In this document: positions 1-7,014 of the stretch, piece by piece
Layout of the letters: each line of letters opens with the position of its first letter
How positions within the stretch are numbered: position 1 is the first letter of the stretch
Made by a program: the position numbers and the translations under genes
Notes under the pieces: generated by a model
Database searches by the model: none
The model's input: the letters and a program-made list of their open reading frames with translations, nothing else
What the model was told of the DNA's origin: nothing
NCBI GenBank assembly: GCA_964647905.1
Contig: CAZYJR010000050.1
Span: 1-17,600, forward strand
Direction: 5' to 3'
Source of the DNA: CAZYJR01 sp964647905
GTDB lineage: Bacteria; Desulfobacterota; DSM-4660; Desulfatiglandales; HGW-15
Length of the DNA: 17,600 nt

Positions 1-135
1 ACCGGGTGGCGGATCATTCTTGGTCGTGGTTTGGACATTTTTCAAAAACCCGAGGGCCGTTTCACGCTGGGCGTCTTTGACCAGACAAAGAGGAATTGTA
101 AGGCAACGACGATTACGTATGTAAGGCAACCCTGA
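1..135 (+). CDS. C-terminal end of an MIT_C (MITD1-like) domain protein, cut by the window start
   Basis: Frame 1 is open from the first base to a TGA at 133-135 and encodes 44 residues beginning T-GWRIILGRGLDIFQKPEG. This closely resembles the end of the C-terminal domain of human MITD1 (GW-I-IGRGLDYF-KPQ, followed by RF-LGY-D--LRPC-ETTVDI). That domain has a phospholipase-D-like fold and in the eukaryotic protein binds membranes. The bacterial fragment keeps GW, GRGLD, F-KP, RFTLG, the Cys of RNCKATTI, and ends at the same point as the family. The start lies outside the window, so nothing can be said about N-terminal domains or whether the gene is intact. Bacterial MIT_C proteins have no settled role; a membrane- or phospholipid-related function is inference from the fold. 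The family call rests on motif recall only. Confidence 0.62.
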   Translation, partial: TGWRIILGRGLDIFQKPEGRFTLGVFDQTKRNCKATTITYVRQP

Positions 136-175
136 ATACACTTGGAATAAGCAGCAGATATCTGATGATTGTCTG

Positions 176-703
176 ATGGGGAGATGCGCCATGACCTCAG
201 GGAAATTGAATCTTTGACAGGTCTTTGATTTTGCCTCGTCCATTCCCATGGTGATGCTGTTTGACGAGTTCGATGCGCTGGCCAAGGAGCGGGCGGACGA
301 AGCGGACCACGGTGAGCTGAAGCGGGTGGTTAATGCCTTTTTGCAGATGCTGGATGGGTACGACGGCAAGAGCCTGCTGATCGCCGCCACAAACCACGAA
401 AGCATTTTGGATTCCGCTGTGTGGCGGCGATTTGATGATGTGCTGGTCTTCGAGAAGCCAAATATCGAGCAGATCCGTAAGCTCTTGAGCATCAAGCTGC
501 GTGGGTTGCGGCGCGAGTTCGATATCGAGGACATGGGCATTTCAGGGCTATTCAAAGGGATGAGCCATGCGGACATTGAGCGGATTTTGCGCCGGGCTGC
601 AAAGGACATGATTCTCTCGGGGGGCGAGTTCCTGAACAAGCGCCACATTGAAGCGGCAGTGCGCCGCGAGGACGCGAGGAAAGTGAGGATTCAAGGAGGC
701 TAA
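176..703 (+). pseudogene. AAA+ ATPase remnant (IetA-like), 5'-truncated and frameshifted
   Basis: From 218 the frame reads QVFDFASSIP and then shows a complete C-terminal half of an AAA+ module: Walker B LFDEFDAL (257-280), sensor 1 AATNHE (about 386-403), arginine-finger segment WRRFD (about 421-435) and the small helical lid ending at TAA 701-703. The Walker A half is absent. Positions 176-201 in another frame read DGEMRHDLR, resembling the LGET--NLR segment that precedes VFDFA in this family. The two pieces are separated by 16 extra nt (202-217), and the heptamer TCTTTGA is repeated at 211-217 and 222-228, so a small duplication probably broke the frame. The family pairs with an S8 peptidase, and such an N-terminus follows 6 nt downstream. 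A functional ATPase from the ATG at 248 is very unlikely, since there is no P-loop. Confidence 0.8.
693..699 (+). promoter_or_regulatory. Strong ribosome binding site for the S8 peptidase remnant
   Basis: AAGGAGG lies 10 nt before the ATG at 710 and overlaps the last codons of the ATPase remnant, showing that the two genes were translated as an operon. Confidence 0.7.
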
Positions 704-709
704 TCTGGC

Positions 710-1251
710 ATGGCTGAGTCTTACCCGCATTTGCCATTGGAGCGGGAAGCACCGGTCACGGAAAGACGCCCCCGTCGTTCTTGGTTTGGTGGGACACCTC
801 CCGAGGACCCATTGGATCATGCGAGAGGTTTGCGAGCACGGCTTGATCAGGCAAGCGAGCAAGCAGCCGCGGATGAGGTCGGTTTGTACACTCTCCGGAT
901 TTGGAGCATGTGACAACCATGTTCAACAAGGCCACGGATCGGGAGAAGTACGAACGGATCCCGGAGTTGGACACCAACCGCGATATCTGCAGTACCGTTC
1001 GAGGCGGGGGTACCGTCCAGGCGGCCACATGGCGATTTTCTCAATTCAACAGGACTTCAAGGCTTCGTAACAATCGGTTGTTTGTCGTGGTGACCCGGAA
1101 CGACCATCCCTGGGGTGAGGCTCACAGCGGGGCCGAAGAGGCGTATGCCCTTGTGGTTTGCTTGCGAGATCGAGAGAACCAAGAGGCTCGGCTCTACACG
1201 GCATTGCGTAATCGTCTCCAGGCAAGGGCGAGAGCGCGGGCACGTATTTGA
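710..1251 (+). pseudogene. S8 (subtilisin-like) peptidase remnant (IetS-like), catalytic core deleted
   Basis: Two pieces of one gene in different frames. The N-terminal piece (710 to about 880) reads YPHLPLEREAPVTERR, then WFGGTPPEDPLDHARGLRARL, the usual beginning of the S8 peptidase encoded next to this AAA ATPase. It terminates at TGA 911-913. The C-terminal piece (readable from about 1000 to the TGA at 1249-1251) reads GGTVQAATWRF, then NNRLFVVVTRNDHPWGEA, YALVVCLRDRE and QEARLYTALRNRL, the usual end of the same family. The central region with the Asp-His-Ser triad, several hundred residues, is missing. In an intact pair the ATPase and protease act together as a defence or toxin/antitoxin-like module (ietAS). 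Here neither partner can work. Identification is from remembered family sequences; the pairing supports it strongly. Confidence 0.72.
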
Positions 1252-1262
1252 ATGAACGGCAA

Positions 1263-1289
1263 GGCATACCTTTTCATGACAGGTATGCC
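1263..1289. repeat. Perfect 9-bp inverted repeat between the peptidase remnant and the DUF429 gene
   Basis: GGCATACCT (1263-1271) and AGGTATGCC (1281-1289) are exact reverse complements around a 9-nt spacer. The repeat begins 11 nt after the peptidase stop and ends 12 nt before the DUF429 ATG. There is no T-run, so it is not a textbook terminator. It could be an operator or an attenuating RNA hairpin just in front of the DUF429 RBS. Confidence 0.55.
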
Positions 1290-1301
1290 GTTGGGTGAGG
1301 C

Positions 1302-1802
1302 ATGAGCGGATTCCAGCGCTTTGTCGTTGGTATCGACGGATGTAGGGCAGGCTGGTTTGCCGTGGTCCTTCTCCAGGGCGGGATATGGCGCTTGGAGGTC
1401 TTCTCAGATGTCGAGGGCTTGTGGAGCTCGTTGAGCGATGCGGAAATCCTTCTCATCGATATCCCAATAGGTCTTCGAGATGGTGGTTCAACGGTGAGGC
1501 AATGCGATACAGAGGCGAGACGGTTGCTGGGGCGGCCTCGAGCCTCCAGTGTTTTTCCTCCTCCGTTGCGTTCTTCGCTTGAAGGTGCAACCCGGGAAGA
1601 GGCGTCTGCATACAATTTCGAGTTGTCCGGAAAAAAGATCGGCGTGCAGACATGGGGAATCGGGCCCAAAATCCGAGAGATCGATCAGTTCCTACGAGCA
1701 AACCCCGATGCCAGGAGGAAGATCAGAGAGGTTCACCCGGAGGTGCTTTTTTGGTCGCTCAACGGCATGAAAGCGATGGTGCATAACAAGGGGATTCCTT
1801 AA
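1302..1802 (+). pseudogene. DUF429 family protein (predicted RNase H-fold nuclease), C-terminally truncated
   Basis: 166 residues from an ATG preceded by GGGTGAGG. The start VVGIDGCRAGW is the hallmark of DUF429, followed by LLIDIPIGL (a likely metal-binding Asp strand), AS--FPPPLRSSL, WGIGPKIREID and the HPEV-FW-LNG motif at about residues 145-155. The family is predicted to have an RNase H-like nuclease fold; its biological role is not established. Members normally continue for roughly another 70-80 residues after HPE-FWALNG. Here TAA at 1800-1802 interrupts HNKGIP, and the next codons (GEE) look like the normal continuation before similarity is lost. The gene is probably non-functional, or makes a truncated protein keeping the two N-terminal motifs. 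Confidence 0.78.
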
Positions 1803-1888
1803 GGGGAGGAAGTGCACGGGCGCCCCGATATCTCGGGCCGCAGCAAGGGGTAACTCATGTAAAGGCGGCTGAGCCCGAAGGGGGGATG

Positions 1889-3337
1889 TCACAACCCCAG
1901 GAGCTCCCGCGCCCGCCGGGCGCCCTTGCGGTTCGCCTCGTCCGTCAGAGGATCCCTGGAACGGCCCCGTTCCGCATCCAGGAGCAGGGCCTCCACGGCC
2001 TCGCGGCCCTCAGGAGTCTTCACGGCCTCCTCGGGGGTGAGGCCGCCCAGGGCGGGCAGCTTCTCGTGGACCCAGCCCTCCCAGTGACCGGCCAGCATGT
2101 CCGCGACTTGCTTCCTCACCTCGGGGTTCTGCATGAGCTCTTCCTGATCGCGGGACGTCTTTCCGGGTTGCAGGCCCTGCCGGGCCTGCTCCAGCATGGC
2201 GGCGGTGCTCTGGATCGCGTCGGCCCGGAGCCGGGCGGCCGGGCCCAGGCGGGACTCGATCTCCTCCTGGATCGCCCTGGCCCGTTCGGCCGAGTTGACC
2301 TCCACGGTCATCCGCCGGTCCCGGATCCGCAGGGTCCCCAAGAGCGTGTTCTGCAGGCCCCTGTTATGCTTGTGTCCCTGCCGGTCCCAGAGGATCTCGG
2401 CTTGGGTGACCTGCCCTTCCCGGTCCTTCTCCGCATCGGCTCGAAGCTCGTCGTACCCGCAGGTCGTGCACAGGTCCCAGAGCCGCTCGAACGCCTCGTC
2501 GGCCGAGTCGATCTCGTAGTCCATCTTGTGGAACTGGAGGGGGTGGCCGTCCGTGTTGGAGAGCCGCGGCATGGCGTGGAGCGACTCCTGGATGTAGAGG
2601 AAGAGATCGCGGATCTCCTCCTGCCAGTCGCTCAGATCCGCTTCTGTAACGGCCTTTCCGGATTGGCTCATCTCTTTTCTCAGTTCGATGACCTGCGGCT
2701 TTCGCACCGGAGGGATGATGGTGGTCCCGACGCCGACCAGCATGCCCACTCCGTTCACCTCGGCCGCCATCCCGTAGATCAGATCGCCGGGCTTGAGGGA
2801 GGCCGTTGCCGACCGCTCCTTCACCTCGGTCTCGGCCCCCGTGAGCACGTCCCTCACCAGCATGCCCCGGCCCGGGTCCACGCGCAGGATCTCCAGGAAA
2901 GTGTACGGCCTGCGGTTGAAGGAGTCGATGATGCTCCGCTCCAGCGGGTCGAGCCGGTCTCCCTTCTCCTCGGCATAGAGCTCGGCCGCGGTGCGGCCCG
3001 GCGGCCCCGCGGGCGGCTCTTCCCCCTCCTCGGGCTCGTACTCCCAGTGGAACACGAGCCAGGGGAGGAACACGGGGTTGCACCGTTCCACGGCCTCGTC
3101 GGAAGGCTCGTTGTCCGGGTCGGGCCAAAGGAAGAACTCGTCCAGGGCCCAGGACCCGGCCGCCGGGCCGAAGAGCCGGGGCACCAGGTCGATCAGCCGA
3201 TCCATCAGACTGTTGCAGACCTTGGACAGCCTGCGGTAGTCGAGGTCCCGGTAGTCCGGGGTCTCCTTCTGCAGGCAGCACTTTTTGTACTTCTTCCCGC
3301 TTCCGCAGGGGCAGGGGTCGTTGCGTCCTACCTTCAT
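1889..3337 (-). CDS. SEC-C zinc-binding domain protein, 482 aa
   Basis: The start was placed at the ATG (3337-3335) that has AAGGAGG 9 nt upstream and gives the typical MKVGRNDPCPCGSGKK beginning. The longer reading from 3379 adds 14 residues without an RBS. Residues 4-21 form a full SEC-C motif with C9, C11, C20 and C21 as zinc ligands. SEC-C is the zinc module of the SecA C-terminus, which contacts SecB and ribosomes, and it is widespread on unrelated proteins. Residues of about 143-210 look beta-rich (YTFLEILRVDPGRGML, PGDLIYGMAAEV). Residues near 430-450 carry LPALGGLTPEEAV, a segment I have seen recurring near the ends of large SEC-C proteins. The gene is very GC-rich and intact, and faces the truncated DUF429 gene. 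Function is unknown; a role in protein quality control or ribosome contact is only suggested by the zinc module. Confidence 0.88.
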   Translation of the reverse strand: MKVGRNDPCPCGSGKKYKKCCLQKETPDYRDLDYRRLSKVCNSLMDRLIDLVPRLFGPAAGSWALDEFFLWPDPDNEPSDEAVERCNPVFLPWLVFHWEYEPEEGEEPPAGPPGRTAAELYAEEKGDRLDPLERSIIDSFNRRPYTFLEILRVDPGRGMLVRDVLTGAETEVKERSATASLKPGDLIYGMAAEVNGVGMLVGVGTTIIPPVRKPQVIELRKEMSQSGKAVTEADLSDWQEEIRDLFLYIQESLHAMPRLSNTDGHPLQFHKMDYEIDSADEAFERLWDLCTTCGYDELRADAEKDREGQVTQAEILWDRQGHKHNRGLQNTLLGTLRIRDRRMTVEVNSAERARAIQEEIESRLGPAARLRADAIQSTAAMLEQARQGLQPGKTSRDQEELMQNPEVRKQVADMLAGHWEGWVHEKLPALGGLTPEEAVKTPEGREAVEALLLDAERGRSRDPLTDEANRKGARRARELLGL

Positions 3338-3346
3338 GAGCCGAGT

Positions 3347-3353
3347 CCTCCTT
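3347..3353 (-). promoter_or_regulatory. Ribosome binding site fixing the SEC-C start
   Basis: Read on the minus strand this is AAGGAGG, 9 nt before the ATG at 3337. It decides between the start at 3337 and the upstream start at 3379. Confidence 0.8.
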
Positions 3354-3488
3354 ATGATATCCCCATCCCGAAGGGTCACATCGAAAAAGAAATCTCACAA
3401 CAATGGACCATTTCTGTCAATGAGAGGGGGGTCCCGCGCTCCAGGTTGAGACACCCATCGGGGCGGGTCTTCAACCGGCGAGGTCTTT

Positions 3489-4670
3489 TCAGCAGGATGA
3501 TGCCCGCTTTTTTCGGTATAGAAAGTAGTAGAAAACAATGGCCGCCAGGATTACCGCCGCCATCATCAAATACAGGCCCCTGTAACCGGTAAGGGGAACG
3601 AGGGACCCGAACAGATAAGGCCCCACGCCGAACCCCACGTCAAGGAAAATATAGTAGGTGGCGGTTGCCAGTCCCAACCTCTCCGGAGAGGCCCCTTTTA
3701 TTGCAATCGCCTGGCCGCAGGAGAGAAAGTTGCCATAGCCCAATCCGATTATAGCCCCGGACAGTAGCAGGGTAAAACCGTGGTTGGTTATACCCAGCAA
3801 GAACATACCAACCGCAAAGAGAAGGAGGCAGGGGTAGACGACGAAGTTAGCCCCTCTAGCATCAAGCAAGCGTCCCGAAAAGGGCCTTGAGATAATAACT
3901 ATGATAGCATATACAACGAAGAAAAAACCTGCCGCATCCTCTAACTGAAGTTCTTTGCTATATAAGGACATGAAAGTGAGTATGGAAGAATAATTGAAAC
4001 CGACAATTAATACAATAATAGAGATCGGTACTGCCGTAAACTCAAGAAAACTTGAAAACCCGGAACCCTTCGCCGCCTCCCTTTCCCCCTGTATGGACGT
4101 CTTGACGACAGGCCTGCTGATGACAAGAGATACCGCGAAACTGAGCGCCGCTATTGCTGAGGTAGTCAGAAAAATCAAATTGAAATCCACACGCCGGCTC
4201 AGCATGATTCCCATCAGCGGGCCCAAGGCAGTCGCCAGTATTTGACTCATGCTGTAATAGCCGATGCCTTCTCCTCGTCTCTTCTCCGGGATTATCTGGG
4301 CGACAATGGTCCCGGTAGCGGTGCTCGCCACTCCGTACGCCGCCCCGTGGAGGAACCTGATCATTATCAACAGCGGCAGATTGACGGCGGTCAAATATGA
4401 TGCGGAGGTAACAATAAAAAGCAATGTACCGGCTATTAGGACCTTCCTGCTCCCGATATCCTCGACAACGCGCCCGGTCATAAGCCGGCCGCTCAGAATT
4501 CCGATGATAAAAATCCCTGACACAAGACCCGCCATACCTGTGGAAGCTTGGAATTCATCTACTGCATAGGCGGCGATGGTCACCATCAACATATAAAAAA
4601 CCATATATATCAGGAAGTTGGCTAACGTTACCATCATAAAATCTTTGGTCCAAAGCCTTTCCTTATCCAT
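3489..4670 (-). CDS. MFS family exporter, 393 aa
   Basis: The start at ATG 4670 (MDKERLWTKDF) directly follows a GGAGGTGA ribosome binding site. The 13-residue upstream extension to 4709 has no such signal. About 12 hydrophobic segments are visible. The loop between segments 2 and 3 carries the MFS signature GRLMTGRVVEDIGSRKV, followed by IRFLHGAAYGVASTATGTI and IIPEKRRGEGIGYY, a hallmark of a drug/metallophore-type exporter subfamily common in Firmicutes (YfkF/CntE-like). It would work as a proton-coupled inner-membrane exporter; the substrate cannot be told. The C-terminus ends with a basic tail RKKRASSC. Codon use is clearly less GC-rich than the SEC-C gene next to it, and the closest relatives I recall are Firmicute, so horizontal acquisition is plausible. 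The gene appears complete, with no obvious operon partner. Confidence 0.9.
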   Translation of the reverse strand: MDKERLWTKDFMMVTLANFLIYMVFYMLMVTIAAYAVDEFQASTGMAGLVSGIFIIGILSGRLMTGRVVEDIGSRKVLIAGTLLFIVTSASYLTAVNLPLLIMIRFLHGAAYGVASTATGTIVAQIIPEKRRGEGIGYYSMSQILATALGPLMGIMLSRRVDFNLIFLTTSAIAALSFAVSLVISRPVVKTSIQGEREAAKGSGFSSFLEFTAVPISIIVLIVGFNYSSILTFMSLYSKELQLEDAAGFFFVVYAIIVIISRPFSGRLLDARGANFVVYPCLLLFAVGMFLLGITNHGFTLLLSGAIIGLGYGNFLSCGQAIAIKGASPERLGLATATYYIFLDVGFGVGPYLFGSLVPLTGYRGLYLMMAAVILAAIVFYYFLYRKKRASSC

Positions 4671-4749
4671 GTCACCTCCCTCTCGAGAAATCGAAAACCA
4701 CTCGCCCATCGACGTTATGAACGCCTCTCCCGCACCGAGCCGTGCTCAT

Positions 4750-5448
4750 TCACGCTCCATTCGACGTATTGCTACGTGCATGCCGGCAAAGACGCAGGTT
4801 TTCGCGCGCAAGCTCATCCGGTCTCCCTCGCTGGTATTCGATAGACCCCATCGTCAGAACGGCTGGAGGGTAGTCCGGCTTTATGTTCAGTGCCAATTCA
4901 GCAGCGGAGATACTGGCATCCATATCGCCTATGGCCCCACGAAAAACACTCTCCGCATAAGCCGCTTCGGCCTCAAACAAGCGCCGCTCATCACTGGGTC
5001 CCCACATACACGGGCGGAACATCTTTTCATCCACCCTGAGCGCGGATTCAATGGCCGCAAGCATCCTGTCCCGGTCACCGGGAATGGCGCCCTGCACGTC
5101 CACATAGTTGGTGTAGTGGTCGCTGGTGATCCTCGAGTTCACATCGAGATTCCGTATGAGCCCGCCCGTTTCCCTCAGGGCCTCGTGGGGTGAGAGCATG
5201 TGGAAACGGCCTTTCTTGATCTGGTGCAAGAGGAGCGTGTCGACTTTGGGCAGAAAGGTACGAAGCCTTATGAAATGGGGATTGACGGCGTTCAGGGCCC
5301 CTGCCTTGTGGTGGGCGTGCTCCTTTGTCCTCTCCTTTCCTCCGATGCCGATCATGACGTATTCGCTCAGCTCGATTCCCGCCTCCCGCACCCATTGACC
5401 GGCCTCCACGGTGGCGGTTCCTCGTCTTTGCAGGCTTCCGGGAAACCT
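4750..5448 (-). pseudogene. Chimeric remnant: C-terminal part of a radical SAM protein joined to a TPR fragment
   Basis: The frame is open from the stop at 5449-5451 to TGA 4752-4750. After about 13 unrelated codons it reads VEAGQWVREAGIELSEYVMI and GIGGKERTKEH, then NPHFIRLRTFLPK, LHQIKKGRFHMLSPHE and SRITSDHYTNY (about 5410 to 5008). This is the C-terminal half of a radical SAM enzyme family. The N-terminal half with the CxxxCxxC iron-sulfur motif is missing. After FRPCMWGPSDER the frame continues into EAAYAESVFRGAIGDMD and ALNIKPDYPPAVLTMGSIEY, a clear tetratricopeptide repeat of another protein. The best available start is a GTG at 5409 without a good RBS. The radical SAM part cannot be catalytic. 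A stray TPR product is possible but unlikely. It lies 80 bp upstream of, and in the same direction as, the MFS gene. Confidence 0.75.
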
Positions 5449-5892
5449 TCATCGGGAAGACGGGTGCCTGCAGCCGTTTAAAAAGGAACACAAGCGTAGC
5501 AAACTCCTGGGAAGAAAGTCTAGTGAAAGGCATTCCCTTGGTTGGCCTCGCTCTGCCGCTTCTGATGCCGCCTCGGGGATAATGCGATGCAGCACGCTAT
5601 GCAGACACGATATGGATCGATCCTATCACTGACTTGATCTGATCGAAAATTTCGGATAGGATTCAATTGTTTCGTTGCCGCAAAGAAGCTGTAACCAAAA
5701 TTAGATAGAGCCGCCTCTGAGACAAAATTCAGGAATTTGATTACTCGTTTCATCGTTTGATAAACCTGCTGTTCTGTTTACAGCATAACCTTTCTGCCTT
5801 CACTCCGACCGGTGTTTCGGTATCGCTGCACACCGGCAGGTGAGCAGGCCGTTCGGCTAGCATTAAGCCATTAATATTAAGCGAGGTTTAGT
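5449..5892. other. Intergenic stretch without a convincing gene
   Basis: Composition shifts from GC-rich to AT-rich along this stretch, towards the second SEC-C gene. Short minus-strand frames exist (for example 5520-5753, with a hydrophobic start), but none has family-like sequence or a good RBS. It contains the inverted repeat at 5620-5662 and the 10-bp palindrome TTAATATTAA at 5871-5880, 12 nt before the next start codon. The stretch probably holds the promoter of the SEC-C gene at 5893, but I could not fix -35/-10 boxes. Confidence 0.5.
5620..5662. repeat. 8-bp inverted repeat with 27-nt spacer
   Basis: ATCCTATC (5620-5627) is the exact reverse complement of GATAGGAT (5655-5662). The spacer ends in a short self-complementary stretch, CGAAAATTTCG. 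There is no T-run after it. It could be an RNA hairpin or a worn mobile-element end; the meaning is unknown. Confidence 0.35.
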
Positions 5893-6840
5893 ATGGGAAA
5901 AATTGGAAGAAATGCTCCATGTCCTTGTGGAAGCGGTAAAAAATTTAAGAAATGCTGTATTGATAAGGAAATGCCGTCAATTTCGGAAACTGGTAGGGAT
6001 TATCACTGGTCTTTTGAAGAAATCGAAGAGCTAACGACGGAACAAATCATCTCTAAGCTGAGGGGATTCGGGGTTGACTTTGATCCAGCACAGTTTCAAG
6101 AAGACGTAAAAAGGTTTTATTCTGCCGGGGATCTAGTTGACTATTGGAGAAGCAACTTTACAATTACTGCTACAGGATTCGATTTAGATTTCATTTGGAT
6201 GGCCTGCAACGTCTTATGGGATCGATTAGCTCCTGGTGTGATAAACTCTGAACAACTAGATAAGCTTATGCAAAGAGGCTACAATCTTTTAGAAGTGGGT
6301 GGGAAAGAAAAAACTACAGAAGGTTGCAAATTATGGTTACAAGTGTGGGATCACTTAAAACCCAGGTTCACCGATGAGATGAAGTCCATCAGGGATGCGG
6401 AAAAAGTATTTTCCGGCCTGCAATGTTTATTCAATTGGTGCCAGGATTTTGAACAGGAACTTCACAACGCCGGATTATACGATCCGTATTTTTTTGAAAA
6501 GCGAATAGAATATTGCAGGGAATTTTGTTCATTGTTTCCAAATTCAAATGAACTAATAATTATGAATATGAAGATAGCCGAGGCCCAATCATATTTTTTT
6601 ATTGGAAAAGGTGGAGATGGAGATCAAGCCTTCGAAGCATTAGTTGAAGAATTTCCGGACAACGTTTGGGTTTATATCGGATGGGGCGATATGTATTGTT
6701 TTTCCAATCCGAACGGTTTAGATAATAAGAACCTTACCAAGGCAAAGAGAATATACCAAATGGCTTTAAACATTAATTCGGAAGAAAAGGAATATGTTGT
6801 TGATAGGATTGAATCTCTCGATAAAGATTCGAATAACTGA
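5893..6840 (+). CDS. SEC-C zinc-binding domain protein with helical-repeat C-terminal half, 315 aa
   Basis: ATG at 5893 follows a weak GAGGT about 7 nt upstream and gives GRNAPCPCGSGKKFKKCC, a full SEC-C motif with zinc ligands C10, C12, C21 and C22. The rest is acidic and helical. Residues of about 195-300 (YFFEKRIEYCREFCSLFP, MKIAEAQSYFF, AFEALVEEFPDNVWVYIGWG, AKRIYQMALNI) have the spacing of degenerate TPR-like repeats. This end also resembles the C-termini of other SEC-C proteins that carry TPR repeats. No catalytic motif is visible. The gene is AT-rich, with AAA/AAT/TTT-heavy codons, in contrast to nearly everything around it, which suggests recent import. Apart from the zinc module it shows no similarity to the SEC-C protein at 1889-3337. 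Function is unknown. Confidence 0.88.
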   Translation: MGKIGRNAPCPCGSGKKFKKCCIDKEMPSISETGRDYHWSFEEIEELTTEQIISKLRGFGVDFDPAQFQEDVKRFYSAGDLVDYWRSNFTITATGFDLDFIWMACNVLWDRLAPGVINSEQLDKLMQRGYNLLEVGGKEKTTEGCKLWLQVWDHLKPRFTDEMKSIRDAEKVFSGLQCLFNWCQDFEQELHNAGLYDPYFFEKRIEYCREFCSLFPNSNELIIMNMKIAEAQSYFFIGKGGDGDQAFEALVEEFPDNVWVYIGWGDMYCFSNPNGLDNKNLTKAKRIYQMALNINSEEKEYVVDRIESLDKDSNN

Positions 6841-6882
6841 AGTTGCTTGTTTGATTTCGGCCTTATTCTATCGGAAAACCTC

Positions 6883-6899
6883 ATTCACACACCGTGAAT
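6883..6899. repeat. Small hairpin downstream of the second SEC-C gene
   Basis: ATTCAC and GTGAAT pair perfectly around a 5-nt loop, 45 nt after the SEC-C stop codon. There is no T-run, so a terminator role is weak. It lies near the point where base composition turns GC-rich again, towards rarD. Confidence 0.3.
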
Positions 6900-7014
6900 C
6901 AGCGTTTCCAAGGTTTGCCCATCTCATGCGGGCCCGCAAGAGGCGTTGCTTCGCCGCCCCGCCCGGGACGCGAAAAGACCTTTTGTTGAAAGGGGGGCAG
7001 CGGGGTGATCTGGG

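Noticed and set aside
1824..1837. CCCGA/TCGGG hairpin after the DUF429 stop
   Set aside because: The stem has only 5 bp and no T-run follows, so it does not support a terminator for either convergent gene.
1886..3592. 568-aa plus-strand open frame
   Set aside because: It lies antisense to the SEC-C gene. Its sequence is a low-complexity high-GC shadow with no family motifs, while the minus-strand product has a perfect SEC-C start and RBS.
5520..5753. 77-aa minus-strand frame with hydrophobic start
   Set aside because: It has no RBS and no family resemblance, and lies in a region of mixed composition; not enough to call a gene.
5757..5788. Possible promoter TTGATA with a CATAA box before the second SEC-C gene
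   Set aside because: No good TATAAT match lies 16-18 nt from the TTGATA, so the pair is too weak to annotate.
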